A DNA stretch of 52,809 nt from Tubiluchus corallicola. Its lineage: Eukaryota > Priapulida > Priapulimorpha > Priapulimorphida > Tubiluchidae. Numbering within the stretch: position 1 is the stretch's first letter; each line of letters starts with the position of its first letter. Positions 24,896 to 36,000 of the stretch are shown in pieces. The stretch spans positions 64,001 to 116,809 of the forward strand of contig JAQGDQ010000663.1 of the NCBI GenBank assembly GCA_030141605.1, written 5' to 3'. The notes beneath the pieces are model-generated. The model ran no database searches and was not told the DNA's origin. It saw only the letters and a program-made list of their open reading frames with translations. Made by a program: the position numbers and the translations under genes.

Positions 24896-25013
24896 AACAT
24901 CAGACAAAGAGCAAGCAGACGGAAAACTGAACTTCGTCTCCCTCTCTCTTGGCAAGAACAGAAATCTTCTTCCTGCTTACAAGAGCGTATCTGTGGGCAA
25001 TGCCCACGCTACA
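24896..25013 (-). repeat. 5' LTR of gypsy element, outer part
   Basis: 24954-25013 (aagaacagaaatcttctt ... atgcccacgctaca) matches 16980-17039 of the 3' LTR with a few substitutions. The element edge is at 25013, where sequence switches directly to LINE coding DNA. The exact start next to the nested LINE is uncertain. Confidence 0.65.
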
Positions 25014-27470
25014 ATATCATTTATATAGATAAGAAATAATAGAGGCCTAATTATCGAACCTTGAAGTACTCCACAACTAACTGTTTGCTTATTATATTTA
25101 GAAGAATTTGTGCCATTACATCTGGCAGACTGTCTTTGAACTTATTATAAGTAGCCTTTAAATCTTGAAAGTGCAGTCCTCCTAATTCCATAGAATGAGA
25201 GTTTGTGCAGGAGAATGTTATGGTCCACTATGTTGAATGTTTTTGATAAATCACAAAAAATACCAGCAGTAATAGAGTTATTTTCAATAGCTTTAACTAG
25301 TTCATTGCTTGCATTTATTAAGTCGAGTTCTGTGGAACATTCTTTATGAAACCCAGGCTGCTTATCATTTGATATGTGGTATTTATCTAGAAATTTATTT
25401 GATTGATTATGAACACATCTTTCAAGACACTTTGAAAAGATGGGGAGCAAGCACACCACCTATAATTATTCATTATGGTTGCATCCTTGATTTAAATAAA
25501 GGCACAACTGAAGCTAATTTAATATTATCAGGAACTGTTCTGGTGCTTAGAAAGGCATTGGTTAAATGACATAATGGTAATGAAATTTTTATGAATTACG
25601 TCTAATACAATCCTAGGAGAAAAATGATAAATATCAGAACTTTTATTAGGATTAAAGGTTCTACTGATTTTTATTATGTCCGCAAAAATGACCGGAGAAA
25701 AGAAAAAGGAATTCATATAATTTCCGTGTAAATAATGTTCACAATTTACTGCTATGGGACCGACTTGGTTAGCTAAGTTTCTGCCAATGTTAGCAAAATA
25801 TTTATTGAAATTATCAGGCATTAAGGAATTATTAGGCATTATTTTGTTATTTATATTTAGTTTGATGTGGGCATTAAATTTTGTTCGATTCATCACCCCT
25901 TTCATTACAACCCAGGTTCTTTTTATATTTTTAGAAACGAACTCTAATTTGCTTTTTATTGTAAGTATCTATAGAAATTCTTATAAGATTGCTTAATTCA
26001 TTGTGTAACTTTCTGTAATGGATACTTTTTGTAACTGGCATTTTCTTTCAGTGTAGATTTCTACAGTTTGTTTTTTTTGGTTAATAAATTTTAATAAACC
26101 ATAAACGTTCCATGGCTTTTTAGGTTCTGTAGATGATCTGACGGAATTCTTCTCTTTAATCGCACAAAGGAGAGACACCTGAAAACTTTTTATAGAATAG
26201 TTCCATTGCTGAATTAACATCATTACTGGCTAAGGCATCATCCCAGGAAGTATTATTTAAATCTTGTTTCAAATGTCTTTTAACAGCATCATTATAAGTA
26301 ATTCTCCTGGGTTGTCTTTTAGTGACAGACTGTATTTTTAAATCAATTATAGCAAAAATAGATAAGTGGTCTGTAATATCAGTAAGCATAGCACAAGCCT
26401 TATAGTCATATTCTGTTGTATTAGTAAATATATTATCAATAAGAGTAGCAGAAAATTCAGTAATCCTGGTTGGGAGAGTTATAGAAGGAAATACATAATT
26501 AGATAGCATATTATTCAGGAAGTATTCAACGTCATTATGTTCAGCGTGATTGAGTAAGTTTACGTTGAAACGGTAATATATTTTAAACCATTATTAACTG
26601 TGTTTAAAGCATTTGAAATTTTCTTCAGGAAAGTAATCGGGTGGCTGATGGACACTCCCCACTGCAACATTTTTATGCTGCACTTGTAGAATTTCAACAA
26701 AAAGTGCCTCGATATCGTCATCAGAGATTGATAAATCATTGCGTTGAACAAATGTAAGGTCATCTCGAATATAAAGCGCTACACCACCCCCGTTTTTATT
26801 AGGTCGATTAATACACGCAGAATTATCCAGGTAAATTAAAAGTTAGGCCATCGTCGTCTTTTAACCATATTTCTGTTAATATATATATATATGTGTATAT
26901 TCTGAAAATATATGGTTTAGATTCTCTAAATATGCGCAAAAGTGATCAAAGTTTGCTTTACACTCCCAATATTTAAACGCAACAAAGAGAGCGTGTTGTC
27001 GAACTTTAAATTACCACGCAAAGAAGAAAGTTGATCCTCATCATAATATTTGCTCCCTTGAAATTTAAGTAGTTAAAATGTTTTTATCTGGGTCATCATT
27101 CTCGTTACCATCAGAATCAAAATCATTAATATCATCAAATATATGTAAATTGTAAAATTTGTTGTCTAAAATTGAGCCCAAGTTAGAAAATCTGGAATAT
27201 AATTTAAATTGGTTATCATCTATTAAGTAATTAAATGGAAATATATAGCTTGGAGGCACCATTCACAGTACCAACTGTTCACATCAGTTGCCTAATGTTC
27301 ATAATCTGCTAAATTTAGAGAAGAACATTTTAGATATACCCACATCCCACAACAATCACAAAACATCTCAAGCTGATTACTTTTTGACTGATTTTTTGCA
27401 TGACTTACATGGAAAATTTATCACGACGTTAGCAATGATGAGTGAAATGAAATTATTAGATGAAGACAAT
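25014..27470 (-). mobile_element. LINE with PHD-like finger, endonuclease and half an RT
   Basis: Reading down the minus strand: a Cys-rich PHD-like finger (CKSC ... FCDCCGMWVYLKCSSLN ... WYCEWC, about 27430-27250), a spacer ending YYDEDQLSSLRG, endonuclease pieces (LLRLNI near 26970; VAVGSVHQPPDYF near 26660; LPTRITEFSATLIDNIFTN at 26470), then RT N-terminal motifs (LLPIFSKCLERC, PGFHKECST, IFCDLSKTFNIVDHNILL) and QGSIIRPLLFLIYIND at 25060-25014. There the gypsy LTR begins, so the catalytic FADD part and 3' end are missing. Several frameshifts; dead. Confidence 0.75.
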
Positions 27471-27473
27471 TAA

Positions 27474-28344
27474 AAAAAGGATAAAGTAAATCAATTAACA
27501 GGTAAAAAGTGTAGACTGGGAAGATACAAGGAAAGGTGATATGAGAAGCCAGAACGCAAGCTGTAATGACAAAAGAAATCACACAATGTACATCATTTCA
27601 CTGCAAAAACATAAGATTGTGAAAGTCCGAATATCAAGGTCCATTTCAACTATTGTTAGAAAAAAATATATTTGACCGGTAGCTAATTTAAAAAAAAAAC
27701 AGTACGAAGTTTAAAGTGCTATAACTAAAACAAAGGGACAATTTATTCTTGACTAAGTTTTAGGATTGAATTGTTATAAATGTCTGATATAATGATTGTG
27801 ATTGTAATTTGCAGAGTATAGATTTAATCAACAAACTGTGACTGCTAGAGTGGATGGTTGTTCAATGTCAACAATAACAAATTCAGTATTCAAATATTTT
27901 TAATCGTTTTCTGTACAGCAATGATTTTAAGTTTTTAAAAACGGATTTTGTTGGAGGTTCTATTTGAAGTGCGTGTTTAATTTTATCGATTATATTTCTG
28001 TGAGTGGTTGTGTAGGTAGGGGCCCCAGTGCACTGTTTTTGCCCAGGGGTCTACAATGTCTCGGAAAGCGCAGTCTCGAGAAATGATCGAAGTTTACAAG
28101 GTGTGAAGTTTCATTTGAAGAGATTTTCACTGAGTAAAATAGGATTGGTTTATTATATAAAATTGTTTTTCAAGGTCACACTCTTCTTGGCTGTTCGCTA
28201 TTAAAAACATCCATCATCTTTGCCATCCAGAAGATAATTAGAATTTTTAATGCAGTTTCTAATAATTATTATGTCTGATAATAGTCGTCATATAAAAACA
28301 AATGCAACATTATTAGCTTCTGTAACTTTTTCGAGTAGGCATAA
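27474..28344. other. Intergenic, no gene seen
   Basis: AT-rich sequence without a credible coding frame or splice-linked exons. One GC-rich patch (ggggccccagtgcactg ... cccaggggtctacaatgtc, 28020-28060) stands out and looks like part of a dispersed repeat, but its class could not be decided. Confidence 0.5.
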
Positions 28345-28890
28345 TTACATTTTCCTAGCACTAAACTTTCTCAGTATCGAATTTTCTAAATGCCAAACTT
28401 TTTCAGTACTAAAATTTCCTAGTACCAAATTTGTTTCGCACCATTTTGCCTTGCTTGATACAACAGCAAGAATGCTTAACAAAACTTTGCTAGTACTGTA
28501 TTTACCAGTACCATATTTTCTCTGTAGCAAATTTTCCCAGTACCAAAATATCCGTGCACCAAAAATTCCTAGTACCAAATTTTCCCGGTACGAAGAATTC
28601 CTCGTACGAAAATTATCAGGACCAAACTTACTAGTACCAAACTTACCTGTACCAAACTTACCAGTACCAAACTTACTTGTACCAAACTTACCTGTACCAA
28701 ACTTACCTGTACCAAACCTACCAGTACTAAACTTACCTGTACTAAAATTACTTGTACCAAACTTACCAGTACCAAACTTACCTGTACCAAACTTACCTGT
28801 ACTAAACTTACTTGTATCAAACTTACCTGTACCAAACTTACCTGTACTAAACTTACCTGTACCAAACTTACCAGTACCAAACTTACTGCG
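28345..28890. repeat. 15-bp minisatellite, donor-like on the minus strand
   Basis: From about 28612 to 28890 a unit of the form accaaacttacctgt is repeated some 18-19 times; 28345-28611 holds degenerate, irregular relatives (agtaccaaatttt). On the minus strand most units read ACAGGTAAGTTTGG or a close variant (ACTGGTAAG, ACAAGTAAG), i.e. the U1-complementary donor consensus. As the period is a multiple of 3, both strands stay open (KFGTG and VPNLP repeats); this alone does not make it a gene. Confidence 0.9.
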
Positions 28891-29249
28891 CACCGTCATG
28901 ATCGACTTCATGAGTTTTTCTCGTTTTCTGCCCCTCAGTAGAAGCCTAAATGTTCTTAACGTTAACTTTTAATTTTTTAATGTAAAAATTTTAATACAGT
29001 TGTGTTGTTTTTTTTAGCTAAATGTTCTGTCTTCACGGATATATAAGTTTAGTAATTCGTTTGTTCATTTTAGCGTACCTGTTTTAAAGTTATTCTGAAA
29101 TATTTTTGTACTTTTAGCAATCACGTGATCTATGATCTCTTCTTATCGTAAATTATTAAGAATTGTTCTTTTTGTTTATAAACAAACTAACTATTTATAA
29201 TGAATTCGAAAATTGTATGCTCAGTTCGTGTACTTTTTGGTCAATATAG

Positions 29250-29580
29250 TTCACTTTGTGTTATGTTATACTATGTTGTTATATTGTGTTGTGTTGCATT
29301 GCCTTGTGCTGTGTTATGCTATGTTATATCATGCCGTGTCATATCATGTCTTGCCATGTAATGTGATGCTGTGTTAAATTACATTATATCTATATCATGC
29401 TTATTTTTGAATTAATGAATCACACATTTTATAATAATAATAGATCATGTCGTGGCATGTCATATCATGTCATGTCATGTTATGTCATGTCATGTGATGT
29501 GATGTAATGCTGTGTTATATTACGTTATGTCATGCTTATTTTTGAATTAATGAATCACACATTTATTAACAGTAATAAAT
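29250..29580 (+). repeat. Degenerate TGTCA-type repeat with a duplicated block
   Basis: A pentanucleotide-like array (atgtcatgtcatgt, tgttatgc, tgccatgt) in which a block of roughly 130 bp ending catgcttatttttgaattaatgaatcacacattt occurs twice (ends near 29430 and 29560). Confidence 0.75.
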
Positions 29581-29704
29581 TACCTATGAATATTAAAGAC
29601 CTTTTGTTAATATTAAAATTAAATGTTTTACTTATTAGAGAGAAAGAATTTTAATTGCCTAGCTCGGGTCAGGAAATTCACAGTGTGTGTAGACTGGGTT
29701 GGGG

Positions 29705-29890
29705 AAGGACATTTGGCGTCATTTTGTTTTCCGTTAGTTCACATCTCCTCCCAGGGCTGTTAGTTTTCATTTTTCCACAGTTATTTAGCTATTGTGGGGC
29801 AGATGTGCACGTAAAATTTTTAAATAAGCTAGAACTCCCTAAGAGCCCGAGACTCCGAGATAGGAGCAAAATGTGAAAATTATGCCAACC
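29705..29890 (+). repeat. Dispersed repeat, copy A
   Basis: Shares the block tattgtggggcagatgtgcac ... taagctag ... gagcc with 30690-30850 in the same order and orientation. Type unknown; no coding sequence. Confidence 0.5.
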
Positions 29891-29954
29891 GGTGTTAGTA
29901 TACACGGGCGCCGCTAGAGTTTAAAAAATTGACGCACAAAGAGGTAGGGTGAGC

Positions 29955-30125
29955 TACCCCAACAGTGTCCGAGGTGGTGGAGGCTGTAAGCTTCCCCAAC
30001 GGTGTCCGAGGTGGTGGAGGCTGTAAGCTTCCCCAACGGTGTCCGAGGTGGTGGAGGCTGTAAGCTTTCCCAACAGTGTCCGAGGTGGTGGAGGCTGTAA
30101 GCTTCCCCAATAGTGTCCGAGGTGG
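29955..30125 (+). repeat. 37-bp minisatellite with splice-like motifs
   Basis: Units begin at about 29961, 29998, 30035, 30072 and 30109. Each has cttccccaacag or a close variant, then tgtccgaggtggtggaggct, then gtaagc. The first block looks like a 3' splice site (two units have cggtgt instead of cagtgt) and gtaagc like a 5' splice site. No gene is known around it. Confidence 0.9.
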
Positions 30126-30479
30126 AGCCATGGACACCAATGCATTTTCCTGTATTTAATGGAGGCCGCAAATAAGATCTAAATTGTGGTACATAGACTT
30201 CCTCAAACGTGAAAAATTCTGCTTTAATATATATGTATTTTACCTACATTTACCTAAGTAATATTCATTGTATTTTATTGTAGTGTCTTAAAAGCAAGTT
30301 CGTAATACATTGCTGCGGCTGACCCATTACTTAAACTTAATTTATTTAGTGTCTACCCAGCAAAATGTGGATACTCAAACATAAAACTGATTTGAGACTG
30401 TCAAATTTTACAGCCCACTCAACGTTCATATGAAATTTAATAAGTTTGGATGCGTGCTAATTATTCCCACGTGACACAG

Positions 30480-30850
30480 CTAAACGGCAGAACGTCTCGA
30501 CCACACGTGCGTTTTACTGCATTTTAGACCATTTTGCGGTTCCTAGAAGCTATTTCCTCAGGCAAGTTCACTAGTTTAAAACTCATTATTGCTCAAACAA
30601 ACAAGTGTTTCTTGGTTTACTGCTAAAAAATTATTTAGCCATAAAAAAATTTAATTTAAGAAATTCTGTTGACGCATGTACGTCCGCCTGCGGGCGCCCA
30701 TGTTAGTATGCATCTCCTTGCTAAAGTTGCGAGTTTTTTAAAATTTTCTACAATATGTAAATATTGTGGAGCAGATGTGTACCTGGCGTTTTAAAAAAAG
30801 CTAGTGTTCCTTAAGGTCCTGAGAAAGGAGCCAATGCCAGTAAACGGGGT
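30480..30850 (+). repeat. Dispersed repeat pieces
   Basis: 30690-30850 is the second copy of the 29705 repeat. 30505-30590 (ttttactgcattttagacca ... agaagctatttcct ... gttca) is shared with 46970-47045, and its start also resembles 30140-30165. Probably parts of one interspersed family. Confidence 0.5.
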
Positions 30851-32962
30851 CATGTCAATTACTCCATAAATATAAGCACAACCTAAAATCGTGAAACTTC
30901 CAGGCTGGAAACCTGAGATAGATTCTCAGAGAATGGTATAGAAAAGATGTCGATGAAATGAACTGAATGGTATAACTGGGCAGGAAATTAGTTGACCTTT
31001 AACCAACGGATCTTTCAACGCCTAATTCTGTAACTGTTGTGTGCAAAATATTCAGTTTCTTACCATGTGAGGAACATTGTCAACTAATTGTTACTGAGTT
31101 GCTTGATTTTCGTCCTGAGGCTGAAACGGCTCATTACAACCCCTCGCGTGATGAAAATGAAGTGTTCGGTATCAAGGAGCAGGTCAGTAATCCCGGAACA
31201 GTATAAGCTACAGAAATGGTAAAATTGTCAAATGTATTTTCCTTTGGGTTAATAATGAACTATATTTGTCTTCAGCTATAGTTCGGTGAACTATAGTTAT
31301 ACTAGCTCGGTGAAGTTGGTTGAGTTATAAACTTTGTTTACATGCAATTTTTATGTACCCATATAAGAATAAATTTCTATCTATCTATCTATAGTTATAA
31401 TGGATATACATTCACCTTCATCGTTTGTTTTACACAGCAATAAACGAATAAACATTACGTAACATCGTCTTCCGCCACCAACTAAGACCGCTCTACGTTG
31501 AGTTTGGGAATCAGAAGTTAGCTTTCCGTAACTAGATCTCCGTTTACAATCAGCCATAATAATAAAGATTTCTAGATTATGAATTTGTAATTATTGTCAA
31601 CAAGCAATTGTTGAAGTTATTAGCTGAGAGAATTCATTCAGGTTTTGGGAACACTGATGTACGTAACTAACGTCTGAGATAGCGTACATCGACTAGTGAC
31701 TGTACACTATCCGCTTTGTACAGATATGGATTAGCAACATAAATGTTAACTATAACAAATTAATTAGTTTTTATAGTCTTTTTAATCGACAAAACATTGA
31801 AAATAACCTTGCCGTGTGATACCGCCATGTTTATCGATGTTTAAACAACTTTCTGTTATAAGACACCGTATTTTATTTGCAAACATTGCTAAGGTGGTTA
31901 AAGCCACTTATGCATTGCAATTTTAACCGTAATAGGTGTTAAGAAAACGTCAGCTAATGTTACGTACCATGTACGCTAATGTGAATTACGTACCATTGTA
32001 TAACGTATTGGAATATTAGAATATATACCTATATTTTTTCGAAGATATTATTGTACTGAAAAATGAATACTACACTGTAGTTAAACCTTACTAACTGCCG
32101 TCAAAATTATTGTCAAGTGGTTTTACACATGTGAAGTGGAATCGTGCAGAAAATGAAGAAAAATTCATAAGCGATTTAAAACCAAAAGCATTAACTGAAC
32201 TCAGACACGAATTTCGGGAACATTAACATTAAAAAACCTCATACAATGTAACAAAACAGTGAGAGTTATTATGGGCCTATATAATCTATAATACATAAAA
32301 ACATTTATAATGATATAAATTTTAAGATCTTTTCTGTTTTGCATTTTACTTCATTTTCAGCAAAATTTATGTACTGTCACTTTTCCTGAACTTACCACTC
32401 TGTAAACAAGCAATAAATGGTAAAATTCGACCAAAATATTATTATACTTAGGAAAGTCAAGTTCAGTCAGACCTGACTAAAGGTTATAGGTAACTGCCAT
32501 GCCGCCTCACGTGAGAAATATTTAGTGTGATGAATAATTATGCAAGCAATTCATAAGAATCAATCATAAATCAATTCGTGATTTAATGGGACTATTATCA
32601 CTGCATGAATTTCACGCCCCAAACCAAATCCTTTGCTGTGTTTACTGCAGTATCGATCATAACAAGTTTCTATAACAAGTCATTTTGTCAATTGTCAACT
32701 GAAGAAGAACTGCACTTTTTCCTCTTGAGCGGTGATCCTCGGGCGGTTGTGGTCACAAGTCAATCTGTTGCTGAAGTCAACCAAAGAGTACGTCTCCCAT
32801 TTACACGTGCTCTAGAAATTTTTTTACATTTTATCTTATCTGAAAAGTTGTAAGTATTAAAAAGTAAAAGCAACTTCACGCGTTAGTAGCTACTTAATCA
32901 CGATAAATTGCGATATTAATAGAACAGAGATTTTAATTAATTTTGATTCTAGTGAGTTAAAG
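30851..32962. other. Intergenic region before the CDA-like gene
   Basis: About 2.1 kb without a supported gene. A short (TATC)n run lies at 31375-31393. The last few hundred bases should contain the promoter and 5' UTR of the CDA-like gene, but no convincing TATA box or other element was identified. Confidence 0.4.
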
Positions 32963-33032
32963 ATGGTCAGAGAATATGTCAGCGTCGAATGGAGTTTAAT
33001 AGTGAAACTTCTATTGTTCTCATCGCTAATAG
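32963..33032 (+). CDS. CDA-like exon 1: start codon and signal peptide
   Basis: ATG at 32963, ends at ATAG|gtgagt, phase 1. Encodes [20 protein letters not shown] and two to three more residues, a typical secretion signal with an N-terminal extension. An in-frame TAA lies shortly upstream, which supports this start. Confidence 0.75.
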
Positions 33033-36000
33033 GTGAGTACTTCCGGTAATTAATGGACTATGTTCATAGTACAACGATCAAAAAAATAGTTAAAATATAA
33101 TTAAAATAATAAAACTGTAAAATTAGGTTAAAATTAATAAAAAAATGATACAAACGTATACTTATACAATAATACATATATCTATTATATGTATGTATAC
33201 ATACTCATATATTTATAATACATACACACATATACGCTAGTGTGAATGTTATCACAGTTGTGAGCTTGGGCCGATCTATAACGTTACGAAAGTTGCCGGC
33301 ATTAAATTTTAAATGGTTTGCGGGAAGTGATTAATTTCGGTCTAAAATGCTGAGAAGCGTATCACTATTTTCAAATATAACAAATCGCTTTTTTAACCAT
33401 TAATTTTGAGATTATATGCCTTCAATGTTAATATAGCTTAATAATCTACAGAACTTTTAAACTCAATATAAAAAAGAAAACTGTTGTTGTTTGGACTTAA
33501 TTAAACTTAATAACGAAATTATAGCTAAATTTAAATTATAAATTTACAGCAAATATAATTTTATATTATGGATCCAATTATGTATATCTGTATGTATATT
33601 TATATATTGGTTATATATGTAAGCAATATTATAGCAAATTTAATAGTTCAAGTTAGGGTAAGTGCTCATGTATTGTTCATTTAAAAGGGTCGTTATCATA
33701 AACGTATAAAAAATCCAGGCGAGAATCGTACGCAATATTGCGAGAAGTTGGAAATATAGGAGATGAACTTTGATTGCAGTCACGTTGATTGTTTTGCAGT
33801 CACTTTGATTGCTTGCCATCACTTTGATTGTTTTGCAATCACATTGATTGTTTTGCAGTCACTTTGATTGTTTTGCAGTCAGTTTGATTGTTTTGGAGTC
33901 ACTTTGATTGTTTGCAGTCACTTTGATTGTTTGCAGTCACTTTGATTGTTATGCAGTCATTTTGATTGTTTGCAGTCACTTTGATTGTTATGCAGTCATT
34001 TTGATTGTTTGCAGTCACTTTGATTGTTATGCAGTCATTTTGATTGTTTTGCAGTCACTTTGATTGTTATGCAGTCACTTTGATTGTTTTGCAGTCACTT
34101 TGATTGTTATGCAGTCATTTTGATTGTTTTGCAGTCACTTTAATTGTTTTGCAGTGATCTTTGATTGTTTTGCAGTTGTCCCATCGACTACTGAACCTCG
34201 AATGAAAAGGGATCTGGGACTATTTTTCCCCTCAGACGCGGAGTTCGCTTGCCAGGAGGAAGAAGACCAAGATTATGTTTTTATAGCTGACAGTGACGAT
34301 TGTCAAATATACTATCAATGCGTTGATGGGTGGCCAATTAAAATGACATGTCCAGCTGGTACCAAATGGACACCGAAAGGCGAACACGGCGGAATATGTA
34401 AGAATCCACAACTTGCAATAAATGAGCAATGTGGTCACATGCAGCCAGCAATCCCAGGTAGGGAGAGAGATTTTTTACGTTCCAGGTTTGAATTGTTTAA
34501 ATGATTAGTTCAGTAAACTGTATACAAAATAGAGCCCAAGCTTTTTTCTGCTAATTTATAATAATTATAATGGTCATTTAATCAAGTCTCTCTTTTCAAT
34601 CTACGGACATCAGGAGTGAAGAAAACACAGCAGTAAAGTGAACAAGTTCGACTCGAGTTGTTTATTGGTTCAAGGACTCACTGAACTCGAGATTTCGGAT
34701 AAAAAAATCTGGCTTCGCCACCAGTTTCGAAATTTCACTAGTATTATCGCTAGCATGTCCGTTGAAAATGATGATATCGCCGCCATCTCGAACATAAAAT
34801 GGCGGATCGGCAATCTGATTCCGTCACTTAATACTGAATTGAATTGATTAGTTTACTTGTCTCATTTCAAATGCATATATACTATTTAGCTAGGACTGAC
34901 AGCTAGGACTAAACGTTGTAATTTGCATAAGTACAATGACACAACAAGCGAAAACGTCTAGTATCTGACGTTTCATAACGAATGCGTTGCAATTTCGTGC
35001 AATCTTGGACTTTTTTCAAAATCTCATCCCCCCAACAAGAACAACAACATCTAGAAGAGTGAGGATTTGGTTCAAATCATTCGAGCATTTGAGGGGTCAG
35101 GGGTAAAAGTATTCCTAGGTAGAATACACAGCCAGAGTAAAGTCGCTATGGGGGATAATTGTGTAGCAACTGAAAGTGTTTTCCAATAAGCGTCCCTCTA
35201 TTCCTCGTATAAAATTAATGTGATCTTGGAAAACTTTCAGGCATGTAAAAAGTACGAAGAAAAACTGACAGTAATTCAATGTGAGGCAAGAATAAACTTA
35301 AGTACGATTTTGTGGCACGACATACGCCACCCTCTATATTCTTCCCCGAGTTACTTAGGCCTGCCTTATTTTATGTACATTTTAGAACGAATTTTATTTA
35401 TGTAACTGGCAAAATGTACTTATTCAGTCAAATTTTTTTCTCAGTCGGCGTTAATGAGCATTATTTCTGCCCATTTCGATGCGACGACGGCAACTGCATA
35501 GAACGCATACACGTCTGCAATGGTGTTGATGATTGCCTTGACGCATCTGATGAAGCAAACTGTGGTAAGTGATGGTGTTGATTACGATGTTGACGACGAC
35601 AACGGCACGGGGGCGGTGGTATCAGGCCCTATATGTTGGATCGCACAGATGAAATATGCAAACGCATTTTTGATTTACGTGAATTTTGAATTTAATTTAA
35701 ATGACTGCGAAACGGTAAAATTGCATTTAACAAGAGTAAATATAAATGTTGCAGTTTTCGTCACTGAGTTGGCGAAACATTGACAGCAACAGTACGTACA
35801 TGGTGACCTAAACGAGGCCCCAAATCCCCAAGCATTGCTATTAGGCTAGTTTAACGTTGCGTACTTTGATACTTTTGATGATGAGATAATCTTTTATAAT
35901 CTAAAAGATTAATTAATTATGTTTACTAGTAATATACGTTTGATTAGATAAAAATGCAAGTTTAGCTAAAACCAAGGTACTAATAAAGAAGCTGTTTTAG

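Larger units (their letters stand above)
16865..25013 (-). mobile_element. Ty3/gypsy LTR retrotransposon with two nested LINEs
   Basis: Order along the minus strand: 5' LTR (outer end 25013), probable primer site (about 23000-23028), gag with one CCHC knuckle (22481-21387), protease, RT, RNase H, integrase (to about 17595), polypurine tract (17040-17053) and 3' LTR (17039-16865). Both LTR outer ends read TGTAGCG on the minus strand. Possible 4-bp target duplication ATAT at 16861-16864 and 25014-25017. Without its two LINE insertions it is about 5.4 kb, normal for this family. Stops and frameshifts show it is dead. The flank beyond 25013 is LINE sequence but the flank below 16861 is not recognisable as the rest of that LINE, so a later rearrangement is possible. 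Confidence 0.8.

Noticed and set aside
28010-28090. GC-rich patch with ggggccccagtgcactg
   Set aside because: Suggestive of a hAT-related repeat, but no terminal repeats or duplication could be shown.
28250-28972. Open frames of 240 codons (+) and 188 codons (-) with VPNLP or KFGTG repeats
   Set aside because: The 15-bp period keeps all frames open on both strands; no signal peptide, flanking splice logic or homology supports a gene.
29961-30125. CRISPR-like direct repeats
   Set aside because: Units are head-to-tail without unique spacers, in a eukaryotic setting; an ordinary minisatellite.
32605-32853. 82-codon plus-strand frame before the CDA-like gene
   Set aside because: No domain and no splice link to exon 1; probably chance in 5' flanking DNA.
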